Assembly: GCA_025350695.1 (NCBI GenBank)
Contig: JANXXI010000191.1
Span: forward strand, 1 to 54,058
Source: Acidobacteriota bacterium
Lineage (GTDB): Bacteria; Acidobacteriota; Terriglobia; Bryobacterales; Bryobacteraceae
DNA: 54,058 nucleotides
Direction: 5' to 3'
Part shown: one piece after another, positions 1-7,751 of the stretch
Numbering within the stretch: the stretch's first letter is position 1
Layout of the letters: each line of letters opens with the position of its first letter
Notes under the pieces: generated by a model
The model's database searches: none
What the model was told of the DNA's origin: nothing
What the model saw: the letters and a program-made list of their open reading frames with translations, nothing else
Made by a program: the position numbers and the translations under genes

Positions 1-2
1 GC

Positions 3-374
3 GTGGAAGAAGGGCCGCTTCGGCTCGACTTTAAAAATGCAGCGCAAGCCGGTGAGTGGTCGGTTGATATGCTGGTTCCTTCGCAATCCAGGCTAACGGA
101 CTCGATTGAGGAACTCGCGGCAGTTGGCCCCGATACGAGCAATCTTCAGTACCTAAAGCTGTTGCGGCGGGTTAAAAGTGCGGCGCTTGACGAGTTTCAT
201 TTACATTACGGCTATGCCACCAGCGTACAGGCTTCGAGTATCGCAGAGGCAGCCAAATTCAGGATCAACCTTGAGGTTGGTTTGGCTTGGTTAATGCTGA
301 ATCAGTGTTTGCCGAGTCGGCGGTTTGGACCGTGGGCCGCGAAACGGATCGCGAAGCTTCTTGAGTGTTTGTAG
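3..374 (+). CDS. Possible C-terminal part of an unknown protein (cut by window edge)
   Basis: An open frame runs in from the left edge and stops at 374, giving about 123 residues without a recognisable domain. The composition is ordinary soluble protein, with a helical, basic segment in the middle and a GTG near the edge that need not be the start. The last 84 bases overlap the 3' end of the opposing membrane-protein gene, which is the better-supported of the two there. Convergent 3' overlaps recur in this window (for example 6626-6668 and 32988-33016), so the overlap does not exclude it. It could be the tail of a longer gene or a chance frame. No function can be assigned. Confidence 0.3.
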   Translation: MEEGPLRLDFKNAAQAGEWSVDMLVPSQSRLTDSIEELAAVGPDTSNLQYLKLLRRVKSAALDEFHLHYGYATSVQASSIAEAAKFRINLEVGLAWLMLNQCLPSRRFGPWAAKRIAKLLECL

Positions 375-1073
375 CACGCGCATGAGGCGATTCCGGCGAT
401 CTGGGTCGTGTGGGGCTTGAGTTGTGCGGAAGTCCTCTTTCTTGAGAAAGAACCACAGCGATAAAGAGCCCATCGTTCCGACAATAAGTAAGGGAACAAT
501 TACAGATCCGGTGATCAATCGCATGTTAGAGACAAGAACCGAAAAAGAGTCATATCCAACAAATAAAGCTAATAACGATGTATGTTTTCGATATCCTACC
601 GCCGAACTGTTAGGAGCTAGAGCGAAGCCGAGACGCATCAATAACATACAAAACGTGATAGTTCCATAGACGAGTTGATGTGTCAAAAGTAGGTTTCTCA
701 GGGGCAAGTTAGCCCATTCGATACCAGCTTGCGGTCCAAAGCACGTTGCTATTGCAACCGTGGCTCCGACGAGGATGAGGATGGCAAAGACATAAACTGA
801 AACCCGTTTTGCCCCTGCGTAAAACGAAGCTGCCTTAAAGAAGACCTCCGCGCTTGCCACGAGCAACACCGCCATGGAAAGAGGTTCGGTTTTTTCAAAA
901 GCAGCACCGTACAACAATGAGTCGGGAGGACCAATGCGAAGAACAATCCAAGCCTGCCTGACTGATTCGAACAGCAGGAATACACACCAGAAAGGAAGGG
1001 GTATTTTGAGCGTGATAAGGCGCACCGCAACGGATGCGCCGATGATCGCTTGAACGACAACAAGCAAGGCCAC
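291..1073 (-). CDS. Seven-transmembrane protein of unknown function
   Basis: A 260-residue integral membrane protein. By eye there are seven hydrophobic segments (near residues 2-20, 25-45, 63-85, 90-112, 127-150, 162-185 and 190-212), followed by a basic cytoplasmic tail rich in Lys, Arg and Pro. No catalytic motif is visible. The start is a GTG without a convincing ribosome-binding site, only 9 bases after the stop of a 54-residue exported peptide gene, so the two are probably cotranscribed and translationally linked. The arrangement of a short secreted peptide before a 7-TM protein could be a ligand/receptor or peptide/transporter pair, but that is inference. The family is not recognised. 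Confidence 0.75.
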   Translation of the reverse strand: MALLVVVQAIIGASVAVRLITLKIPLPFWCVFLLFESVRQAWIVLRIGPPDSLLYGAAFEKTEPLSMAVLLVASAEVFFKAASFYAGAKRVSVYVFAILILVGATVAIATCFGPQAGIEWANLPLRNLLLTHQLVYGTITFCMLLMRLGFALAPNSSAVGYRKHTSLLALFVGYDSFSVLVSNMRLITGSVIVPLLIVGTMGSLSLWFFLKKEDFRTTQAPHDPDRRNRLMRVLQTLKKLRDPFRGPRSKPPTRQTLIQH

Positions 1074-1082
1074 CCGTCAAGT

Positions 1083-1247
1083 CTATCGCCCCAAGTGGGT
1101 TTTTGCTACTTTCTGGACTTTTACTTTGACCGGAGGTTGTTTGACGCAGTTGGGCGGGCATGCAGGAATCACGTAGAAGTCTTCGTCGCCGCCAAAGCCA
1201 AGTGTCGAAATCATGCAAACTACCGCAGTGCAAAATAATGTTTTCAT
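1083..1247 (-). CDS. Small exported Cys/Pro-containing peptide (54 aa)
   Basis: A 54-residue reading frame with a good ribosome-binding site (AAAGAGGA, 6 bases before the ATG). The N-terminus has the shape of a signal peptide: Met-Lys, then a hydrophobic stretch to about residue 18 ending in Gly-Phe-Gly-Gly. The mature part begins acidic (DED), contains a Cys-Pro-Pro-Asn-Cys motif at residues 30-34, and ends in a basic Lys/Val-rich tail. A possible disulfide or metal site is the CPPNC pair. Its stop is 9 bases before the start of the 7-TM gene. Support is the combination of SD, signal-like N-terminus and operon position; no homologue is known to me. Confidence 0.62.
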   Translation of the reverse strand: MKTLFCTAVVCMISTLGFGGDEDFYVIPACPPNCVKQPPVKVKVQKVAKTHLGR

Positions 1248-1728
1248 AAGTATCCTCTTTTCCTAAAGTCGTAACGTTTTCACGTCCTAGGGTGAGGATA
1301 CGGCGATTCCCTAACCTGTGGGAATCAGTCAAGAACCTTAGACTAAAGTCGAAAAGAACCTTAGTTCATGTAGGGACAGTGAGAGAGCAGGCGCATCACG
1401 GCCCACCTGGGACGTTAATCCACAATTGAATAGACTGCTGTTATACCGGTAGTCAGGGGTGCATTGGGCGCAGTTGGGCAGACACAATGGAAAAATGCTC
1501 TGTTGATTCGCCGCCGCCGAATCCTACCGCGGCAACCAGACATAACCCCGTAACGCAAACAAATGTTCTCGTTTAGTCATCTCATATTTGAAGGCGCGCT
1601 GGCACCCAAATGAAATTAAGCAGACCAGGATTGCCCAGCGCCCAATTCCTACCTCCATAGGATTTTTCCCAGAGAGAACTTTTCCCCTTTTCCGGCACAA
1701 CCTATCAGACAAGGAGGCTTCTCACACT
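1248..1728. other. Divergent intergenic region with dyad and direct repeats
   Basis: About 480 bases between the small-peptide gene (leftward) and the DUF669 gene (rightward) with no supported gene. It holds a 7-bp inverted repeat (1305-1326), an 11-base direct repeat AAGAACCTTAG at 1331-1341 and 1354-1364 (23 bases start to start), and CTAAAGTCG twice (1263-1271 and 1343-1351). The repeats lie within about 120 bases upstream of the peptide gene and look regulatory. The right half, up to the strong AAGGAGG ribosome-binding site at 1711-1717, shows nothing I can name. Frames upstream of 1729 that extend the DUF669 protein are not believed. Confidence 0.5.
1305..1326. promoter_or_regulatory. 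Inverted repeat GATTCCC-N8-GGGAATC, possible operator
   Basis: A perfect 7-bp dyad with an 8-base spacer, 58 bases upstream of the peptide start codon. On the leftward strand a TTGACT box overlaps its outer edge, so a bound protein could block a promoter. No regulator gene is adjacent. It could also be a chance hairpin. Confidence 0.35.
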
Positions 1729-2154
1729 ATGGAAACTTTAGACCTTCGAAAATTTGATCAAGCCTACGCAATGGCTACCGCTTCGGAAATCTTCGCGCGA
1801 GTGCCTGATGGCCGCTACCAAGTGGTCGTCGAAAACGTGGAGCTGACAACCACCAAGACCACCAGCAACCCGATGTTCAAATGGAAATTGCGCATCTCGG
1901 GACCGAAATACGCGAACCGGCTGCTATGGAAGAATTCGGTGATTACCGAAAACTCGCTGAGCCGCGTCAAGACCGAGCTTCGGCTTTGCGGCTATGAAGT
2001 AGACAAACTCTCGCCGGTTGAAGGACGATTGGTGGAATTCCAGGGAATTGAATTGGAAGTCACGAAGAAGGGGCGCAATGACGGTCCTGACGAGATCTTC
2101 TTCGAGAAGAATGTGACGGCTGAAGTCGAATCGGGAGATGAGCTTCCTTTTTGA
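1729..2154 (+). CDS. DUF669-family protein with SSB-like C-terminal tail
   Basis: A 141-residue soluble protein resembling the DUF669 family, which is best known from phages next to recombination and single-strand DNA proteins but also occurs as a chromosomal gene. The start chosen is the ATG at 1729, because AAGGAGG lies 11 bases upstream; a longer frame from 1588 has no such site and a non-protein-like N-terminus. The central beta-rich segment (residues 25-75) matches the family pattern of a short strand, a Thr-rich turn and a Lys/Trp-containing strand. The C-terminus is acidic and ends Asp-Glu-Leu-Pro-Phe, like the Asp-Ile-Pro-Phe tip of SSB that recruits repair proteins. No phage genes are nearby. 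A nucleic-acid role is inference. Confidence 0.8.
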   Translation: METLDLRKFDQAYAMATASEIFARVPDGRYQVVVENVELTTTKTTSNPMFKWKLRISGPKYANRLLWKNSVITENSLSRVKTELRLCGYEVDKLSPVEGRLVEFQGIELEVTKKGRNDGPDEIFFEKNVTAEVESGDELPF

Positions 2155-2983
2155 TAAGCCGGGCGTTCGCTACACTAGAGGTTTGATTGGCGCCCAGTTT
2201 TTCCTAAATTTAGTGCATCGCCGCAACCTTCTCGCCGAGTTGGTGCGGCGCGATTTCGAACAACGGTATGTTGGGTCCGCCGCCGGTTGGCTGTGGGGGC
2301 TGATCCAACCGATCGCCCAACTCGTCAGCTGGACGTTCGTGTTCCAATACTGCCTGAAGACGCCAATGCCTGCCAACGGCTTGACGGATAATTACACCTT
2401 GTACCTGCTGAGCGGCTACTTGCCTTGGATGTTGTTCCAGGAAACCGTGCAGCGTGGCACGGGAAGCCTGGTGGACAATGCCAACTTAATCACGAAAACC
2501 GTTTTCCCGGCGGAGATTCTCCCCATCGCCGTATTTCTCTCCTCGCTGATACACCATGGATTGGCCGTAGGATTGACCGTGGCGGTGATTGGCGTCTGGG
2601 ACCACCATTTGCACCCGCTGGTGCTGCTGTTGCCCGTTTATGCGCTCTTAGTGGGGGTTCTGGCTATCGGCATTGCCTGGGTAACCTCTGCGCTTCAGGT
2701 TTACCTGCGTGATACGGCTCAGGCCGTAATGGTCGGCCTGAACTTCATGTTTTGGATGACGCCGATTTTCATCTCCGAAGAACAAGTCCCCGCTAAACTG
2801 ACCTTCGTGATTCGGATGAACCCTTTGACCTATTTGGTACGGGCTTACCGCGAACGATTACTGTCGGAGAATTGGCCGCACCTAGGAGATTTGGCTATTG
2901 CGTGTGCCTATGCCGTGGTTGTGTTCATCGTTGGCGGATTATTCTTCCGTCACGTAAAGCGTGGATTCGCCGATGTGCTCTAA
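2138..2983 (+). CDS. ABC-2 type polysaccharide/polyol-phosphate export permease
   Basis: A 281-residue inner-membrane permease of the Wzm/TagG type, which moves lipid-linked O-antigen or teichoic-acid-like polymers across the membrane with a Wzt-type ATPase. Residues 25-50 carry the conserved 'R-D-x-x-x-R-Y-x-G-S-x-x-G-x-x-W' entry helix of this family, and about six membrane segments follow. Length is normal (about 260-290). The first 17 bases overlap the DUF669 gene; the ATG at 2138 has GGGAG directly before it, so a start a little downstream is possible. The ATPase partner is not adjacent: the next gene converges from the other strand with no gap. It must therefore pair with a distant ATPase. 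Confidence 0.9.
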   Translation: MSFLFDKPGVRYTRGLIGAQFFLNLVHRRNLLAELVRRDFEQRYVGSAAGWLWGLIQPIAQLVSWTFVFQYCLKTPMPANGLTDNYTLYLLSGYLPWMLFQETVQRGTGSLVDNANLITKTVFPAEILPIAVFLSSLIHHGLAVGLTVAVIGVWDHHLHPLVLLLPVYALLVGVLAIGIAWVTSALQVYLRDTAQAVMVGLNFMFWMTPIFISEEQVPAKLTFVIRMNPLTYLVRAYRERLLSENWPHLGDLAIACAYAVVVFIVGGLFFRHVKRGFADVL

Positions 2984-3457
2984 CTACTGCCGCTGTTCAT
3001 GGCAGTACATACAGTCATTGGAAGCCTTGTTCTTGCGATGACACTCCATGCAATCTCCCATCGCGATCCCCACTTCCTTAAACAGACGATCCCGCTGCGC
3101 TACCTCGCCGTGGCACGTCTTGCACTCCGCTCCTATCTGCAAATGCGTCTTATGGCTAAAGAAAACGAAGCCAGGAAGTTGATACACGCGTTGCCAAGGC
3201 ACCGGCCGATTGGAAGCGTGAAATTCCGCCAGCTTCGTGATCTGGGGCGAATCTTTCTTCACACTCTGATGACAGGCCATGCATTTGGCCGTCACCGGAA
3301 TGCCCATCGCCTCACCGGGGTCTTTGTTTTCATGGCAATTCTTACATTGCAGGCCCATCGATAGATGCGATTTGTGGCTGTAAGCGATCGGCTGCTCCGG
3401 ACCTTGCGGCGCTGCGGCGGATTGGAAAAACGCGAGAATGACCAAAGCCCAATCCAT
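2984..3457 (-). CDS. Pentaheme c-type cytochrome (cytochrome c7/c3-like)
   Basis: A 157-residue exported cytochrome with a short signal peptide (residues 1 to about 16) and five Cys-x-x-Cys-His haem sites: CKNCH, CMACH, CKTCH, CMECH and CMYCH. Two Ser-His-Lys-x-His segments before the first and third sites likely supply distal His ligands, as in low-potential cytochrome c3/c7 folds. Its ATG is just after the stop of the GMC dehydrogenase gene, so the two are certainly one operon. It is the expected electron acceptor of that dehydrogenase, replacing the diheme or triheme subunit of classical gluconate dehydrogenases. It meets the ABC permease gene end to end with no intergenic base. Confidence 0.92.
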   Translation of the reverse strand: MDWALVILAFFQSAAAPQGPEQPIAYSHKSHLSMGLQCKNCHENKDPGEAMGIPVTAKCMACHQSVKKDSPQITKLAEFHASNRPVPWQRVYQLPGFVFFSHKTHLQIGAECKTCHGEVAQRDRLFKEVGIAMGDCMECHRKNKASNDCMYCHEQRQ

Positions 3458-3458
3458 T

Positions 3459-5051
3459 CTAAAGATTCCCCTTCTTCTTCTGGTCCATCATGTATTCGCT
3501 GGCCCGCATCGTGAGTGACAAAATGGTCAACGTAGGATTCTGTGCCCCACCGGTCACGAAGCTAGATCCATCCACAACAAACAGATTCTTCACGTCGTGG
3601 GCTTGGTTCCACTTATTCAGCACACTGGTTTTCGGATTCTCGCCCATGCGGCAGGTACCTAATTCATGGATGCTTTCACCAGGAGGAACGACTTCTTTGT
3701 GTGCCGTCAAAATTTCAAAGCCGGCCCCCTTGGCCATTTCCATTCCCATGTTCATCGCGTCTTCAGCCATGTTGAACTCGTTGTCTGTATAGCGATGTTC
3801 AATGTGAAGGGCGGGAATACCCCAAGCGTCCTGTAGTTTGGGGTTGATCCGGACGTGGTTCTCTTTGCGGGCCAGCACTTCACCCATGGTGGTCATGCCG
3901 AAGCAGGCTCCATTGATGTCTCTAAATTGACGATAGAACTCGGCTCCATATGCGCTGATTTGGCCGGGTTGCGGACCGTGGCCGCTGTAGAAGTCGTAAG
4001 TATAGCCGCGCAGGAACTTGGCTTGCTTTTCCTTCAGATTACGGAAGCGGACAATGTACCCGCCGCCTCCCATCAGGCCCCGGGGAGCCTTGCCTGCTTT
4101 GGCTTCCGGGACTACTGCGGTAACCGTGTTCTTGACGTAGATCTGGTCGAACAGATAGTGCCCCAGCACTCCGCTCGAATTCCCCAATCCGTTCGGGTGA
4201 CGGGGTGACTTCGAGTTCAGCAGCAGTCGCGTGGATTCGAGGGTCGAGGCGCCAAGTACGATGATCTTGGCCGGGATATTGTATTCGCGACGATTTCGGC
4301 GGTCCACAAAGTGAACGCCATTTGCAAGTCCCGTGTTTGGGTCGGTGGTGATCTCCCGCACAATCGCATCGGGGACTATTTTCAAATTACCCGTTGCCAA
4401 CGCGTCGGGCAAAAGCAGATTGAGAGAACTTGCCAGAGTGCCTGTTGCGCGTCGGGCCTTGGTCGTGGGAACTCCAAGTTTTTTGGCCGAATCTATGAAG
4501 CGTTGGACGCATAAACTGTCACGGCTTTCATCCATAATAAGGTTGCCGTCCGGCAACTGAGGTATGCCCTCGTTACGCCCAGACACACGAAATAGCGGTT
4601 CGACACGCTTATAGAACGGCGCAATGTCTTCCAACGAAATTGGCCAATTGTCTCCGAAGCCGTCGTGGTCCTTGGCTTTGAACTCGTAGTTGGAAAGCCG
4701 CCAGGAAGCGCGCCCCCAGCGATTCATTTTCCCCCCGATCATGCGGATGCGAACCCAATAATACGGGTCGTCGTCAGGATGCGAATATGGATGCTTCTCC
4801 TCCTCGATCCACATGTTGGCGTCAAATTCGGATGCCTGTGTAACGTGCGGAAAACGGCCGGGCTGGTTGAAACCGCGATAGGGCAAGTCCCAAACGGCTT
4901 TCATCGATCGCTTCTTGTCCCAGTCAACAGAAGGCCCTGCGTCAAGCATCAATACTTTCACGCCTGCTTTGGCGAGCATGTATGCCGCCATGCCGCCAGA
5001 TGCTCCGGAGCCGATGATGAGAACGTCGTGATCAGATTTCATTGAAGCCAT
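3459..5051 (-). CDS. GMC-family FAD-dependent dehydrogenase (gluconate/sorbitol-type large subunit)
   Basis: A 530-residue flavoprotein. The Rossmann FAD motif Gly-Ser-Gly-Ala-Ser-Gly is at residues 14-19, followed by the conserved strand ending in Asp-Ala-Gly. The C-terminal third carries the GMC_oxred_C region with the His-Glu-Leu-Gly-Thr-Cys-Arg-Met motif and the final FAD-contact Asn-Pro-Thr. The family oxidises sugar acids or alcohols in the periplasm and passes electrons to cytochrome c. The protein has no signal peptide, which is normal where the Tat-bearing small subunit carries it out folded. Order: small subunit, this gene (9-base gap), then the pentaheme cytochrome. GGAAA lies before the ATG. 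The substrate cannot be read from sequence. Confidence 0.93.
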   Translation of the reverse strand: MASMKSDHDVLIIGSGASGGMAAYMLAKAGVKVLMLDAGPSVDWDKKRSMKAVWDLPYRGFNQPGRFPHVTQASEFDANMWIEEEKHPYSHPDDDPYYWVRIRMIGGKMNRWGRASWRLSNYEFKAKDHDGFGDNWPISLEDIAPFYKRVEPLFRVSGRNEGIPQLPDGNLIMDESRDSLCVQRFIDSAKKLGVPTTKARRATGTLASSLNLLLPDALATGNLKIVPDAIVREITTDPNTGLANGVHFVDRRNRREYNIPAKIIVLGASTLESTRLLLNSKSPRHPNGLGNSSGVLGHYLFDQIYVKNTVTAVVPEAKAGKAPRGLMGGGGYIVRFRNLKEKQAKFLRGYTYDFYSGHGPQPGQISAYGAEFYRQFRDINGACFGMTTMGEVLARKENHVRINPKLQDAWGIPALHIEHRYTDNEFNMAEDAMNMGMEMAKGAGFEILTAHKEVVPPGESIHELGTCRMGENPKTSVLNKWNQAHDVKNLFVVDGSSFVTGGAQNPTLTILSLTMRASEYMMDQKKKGNL

Positions 5052-5060
5052 GGTGATTTC

Positions 5061-5645
5061 CTAGTCGAGAACATGCCAGTAGGTATTCATTCCCGCTCCG
5101 CCCCGACGCCCACCCTGGGTTTCGGCGAATTGCCGGGAGTTGACCATAGCGCGGAAAAGGTCCTCTTTCACTTCCCGCAGGAAGCGGGCATACTCGTCAG
5201 TCGGTGGATGGTAGGTCCAAGCGGTCAGCAACGGGGACAGTAATGACGCCGATCTAGCGGCATCCAGATTGGCAAAACCGGCTCCGCTGAGACGGTCAAG
5301 ACCTGCTTTATAACGAGTTTGCCGGTCTGCCGCGGACTGAGCGAGATAGAAATCCAGGAATTCGGGAGCTTCGGTCGCCACCGCTCCTGGCATGGCGCCG
5401 TCCGCTGGCAGAAGGATGTCGGCCAGACGTCGTAGGGTTGCGAACTGATCCTTAGAAAAGAAATGGAGAATGGGATCCCCTACGGTATCCAGCACCGTCA
5501 CTTCCAGGTTAGGGCGCTCGGCGGGCGGCACGGGTGGGGGCGATTGAGCCTGTATGACAGTCTGCTGGGCCGCCGCGGCCGCGGCAACGGGAATGCTGGT
5601 TGAAACCGTCTTGATCCAGCGTCTACGAGGAATGCGCTCTGACAT
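5061..5645 (-). CDS. Gluconate 2-dehydrogenase subunit 3 family protein, Tat-exported
   Basis: A 194-residue small subunit of a membrane-associated flavin dehydrogenase. The N-terminus has a twin-arginine-like signal (Pro-Arg-Arg-Arg-Trp-Ile-Lys-Thr near residues 5-12, then an Ala-rich hydrophobic stretch to about residue 25). The mature part contains the subunit 3 pattern of a Phe-x-Thr-Leu-Arg-Arg-Leu-Ala-Asp helix and a later Asp-Phe-Tyr-Leu segment. The start chosen is the ATG at 5645; a TTG two codons upstream is an alternative. It is first in a three-gene operon and probably exports the signal-less GMC subunit as a complex. It is divergent from the pentapeptide-repeat gene, about 48 bases away. 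Confidence 0.87.
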   Translation of the reverse strand: MSERIPRRRWIKTVSTSIPVAAAAAAQQTVIQAQSPPPVPPAERPNLEVTVLDTVGDPILHFFSKDQFATLRRLADILLPADGAMPGAVATEAPEFLDFYLAQSAADRQTRYKAGLDRLSGAGFANLDAARSASLLSPLLTAWTYHPPTDEYARFLREVKEDLFRAMVNSRQFAETQGGRRGGAGMNTYWHVLD

Positions 5646-5693
5646 ATTCAAGATTTAGCATACAGCGGCTTAATAGTCCGCGTCATCCGGTCG

Positions 5694-6668
5694 ATGAGAA
5701 TCGTTGAAATGAGTCTGCTCGATAGTCCAACGGTTGAAGGCACATCGCACATTCCCAATGCCATGGTCTGCGGGCGGCCCTTGAGAGCTGTGATGATAGC
5801 GCACGCCCTTTGGATGCAACGCCAACAGGGCGGTGCGCGGGCTGACTTGACGGGCGGAAGCTTCAACGAACTAAAGCTTGGGCATGCCGATTTTTCGCGC
5901 GCACTCTTGAGGAGTACGAATTGGATTAATACGGATCTGGCCGGCGCGGTGTTGGCCGGGGCGATGCTTGAGCAGGCGGATTTCCGTCAGGCAATGCTAT
6001 CCCAGGCAGACTTGACTGGAGCCGATCTAGCCGGGGCAAACTGCACTGGCGCCTGGTTCCGTGAAGCCAACCTTTCCGAATGCACGCTTACGGCAGCCAA
6101 CTTTCGGATGACTCGCATGGCGGGGGCGCGTTTGCTCGAAACGAAAGTGCATGAATGCGACTTTACCCAAGCAGAGCTCAATTCATCGGGATGGCATCAG
6201 GCCCGGTTGTTTCGCTGTCAATTTAGTGATTCCGTTTTGGATGGCGCTCTCTTTTACAGCATAAAGATGCAATTCTGTCGATTTGTAAGTGCCGTCGGCA
6301 AGGGCATAACGTTTTCCAACGCCACGGTGCAGGACTGCGAATTTTTCAAAGCGGAATTTCCCGCCGGAAAATTCAATCGGGCCAAACTCGAGCGTTGCAA
6401 CTTTCGCGATGTAATCTTTCGGGATGCCGATTTTCGTGAAGCGAAGCTCAATGGATCCACATTTCAAGATGCCATGTTTGAAGGCGCTCGCTTTCAGGGG
6501 GCCAACTGCCTGGGCGCGGATTTTCGAGGAGCCAACTTAAAGGGCGCCAAGGAATTCAGCCCGGAAATGCTGGCGCAATCAAGGACCGATCAGACAACAA
6601 TCCTGCCCAATGGATCGTTCGGGCCTTACTTTAAGGGCTCTGGCGCCGAGAGGCCAGCGGCGCGCTGA
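5694..6668 (+). CDS. Pentapeptide-repeat protein
   Basis: A 324-residue protein dominated by pentapeptide repeats of the A(D/N)LxX or (C/A)xFxX type from about residue 45 to 295, which fold as a right-handed quadrilateral beta-helix. The first block (residues 45-130) and last block (residues 235-290) are regular; the middle shows more Cys and aromatic positions. About 40 non-repeat residues precede and about 35 follow. No enzyme or membrane domain is attached. Known relatives range from gyrase-protecting mimics to structural modules, and the sequence does not decide between them. Its 3' end overlaps the opposing acyltransferase gene by 43 bases. The start could be 15 bases further on (ATG at 5709). 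Confidence 0.85.
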   Translation: MRIVEMSLLDSPTVEGTSHIPNAMVCGRPLRAVMIAHALWMQRQQGGARADLTGGSFNELKLGHADFSRALLRSTNWINTDLAGAVLAGAMLEQADFRQAMLSQADLTGADLAGANCTGAWFREANLSECTLTAANFRMTRMAGARLLETKVHECDFTQAELNSSGWHQARLFRCQFSDSVLDGALFYSIKMQFCRFVSAVGKGITFSNATVQDCEFFKAEFPAGKFNRAKLERCNFRDVIFRDADFREAKLNGSTFQDAMFEGARFQGANCLGADFRGANLKGAKEFSPEMLAQSRTDQTTILPNGSFGPYFKGSGAERPAAR

Positions 6669-7741
6669 ATATCCCGTGACTTGGTCTTCAAGACAGAGGT
6701 GAAGTCAAAGCGATCGTACCACTGCGTCTTCATCACCGCCAAACTCAGCATGAAACAGGTCATTGAGAGGAAGATAATCTCTATGGCGGGGATCGGCAAT
6801 GCGCCTTTCCATGGTCCGAACCATCGACCGTATACCAGTTCGATATGAACCCAGTAGACCACCATGCTGGCTCGGCCCATTTGCGCAACCCAACTCCAGG
6901 TTCCTTCAGGATAAGTGTGCGTCCAAAGGTAAGCAGCGGCAATTAGCAGCAGGCACAGCCCGGTCTTGATTAGCACCAAGGCCGGTGAGTCCACCCAAAA
7001 ATTCGAGTCTTCGTAGAGCGTATACGGTAGGTTTGAAAAATATTGCGAACCAAAAATTAGTGGTGTCGCCAGCAGCGCCGACCAAGTCATGATGGAATGC
7101 AGATGGTCGACGTCACTTAGCCGAATGGCGGTTCCCATCGCCATTCCGAAGGACACGTAGGCAGCCCAGGGGAAGAAGCTGAAGAAGCGAGCATCGGGCA
7201 CGAAGTAGTGGGCCAGGTTCGGGTTCAGCCAATCCCAATTGTGAGTCACAAGTGGCGCTAGGAATGTAATAGCAAGACCCATGATGAGTGCCAACCTCCC
7301 CCTCGCCGCACCCGGAAAAAACACAAGAACACTGTGCACGGTTAATGCCAGTCCCATGCAGTTCAGGATATCGACAGTAAATAGATCGTCCGTGCTGGTC
7401 TGTCCCCAACCGAATAAGTAAAGCTGGATTCTGAACAAAAACGCCATAACCCACAAGTAACGAGCCCGCTTGAGGGCTTTTAGAAGTCTCGTCATGCCAG
7501 GCAGTTGTTGTTTTTCGGCTCCGTCCATCAGGAAAGCGAGCGTAACCCCAGTGAGGAACAGAAATGCCGCGGGAGGGAAGCCGCCAATGAATTGCGAAAG
7601 GATAAAGTGACTCCCCTCGTACAGTCGCTTATCGGTGAAGGAGTGGGAGACATGGCCATGAATCATCATCACAGCTGCAAAACCGCGTGCCCAGTCGAGA
7701 AACTCCAGACGCGCGATTTTTTTCTTCTTCCCGAAAGCCAT
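6626..7741 (-). CDS. DUF1624/acyltransferase-3-like multipass membrane protein
   Basis: A 371-residue integral membrane protein. After a basic N-terminus come the Leu-x-x-x-Asp-x-x-Arg-Gly motif near residue 15 and a His at the end of the first helix, the pattern shared by acyltransferase-3 and DUF1624 (heparan-alpha-glucosaminide N-acetyltransferase-like) proteins. About ten hydrophobic segments follow. Such proteins transfer acyl groups to sugars at the membrane; the acceptor is unknown here. The start is taken at the ATG at 7741 rather than the TTG one codon before. It begins 10 bases after the LolA-like gene, so they are probably cotranscribed. Its 3' end overlaps the pentapeptide gene. 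Confidence 0.8.
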   Translation of the reverse strand: MAFGKKKKIARLEFLDWARGFAAVMMIHGHVSHSFTDKRLYEGSHFILSQFIGGFPPAAFLFLTGVTLAFLMDGAEKQQLPGMTRLLKALKRARYLWVMAFLFRIQLYLFGWGQTSTDDLFTVDILNCMGLALTVHSVLVFFPGAARGRLALIMGLAITFLAPLVTHNWDWLNPNLAHYFVPDARFFSFFPWAAYVSFGMAMGTAIRLSDVDHLHSIMTWSALLATPLIFGSQYFSNLPYTLYEDSNFWVDSPALVLIKTGLCLLLIAAAYLWTHTYPEGTWSWVAQMGRASMVVYWVHIELVYGRWFGPWKGALPIPAIEIIFLSMTCFMLSLAVMKTQWYDRFDFTSVLKTKSRDIQRAAGLSAPEPLK

Positions 7742-7751
7742 CAATAGGATC

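Noticed and set aside
895-1332. 145-residue frame over the small-peptide gene on the minus strand
   Set aside because: It is the shifted frame of the 54-residue peptide gene and the 7-TM gene start, with Arg/Trp-rich, non-protein-like composition.
1588-1728. N-terminal extension of the DUF669 gene to 1588
   Set aside because: The extension has no SD and unusual composition, whereas AAGGAGG lies 11 bases before the ATG at 1729.
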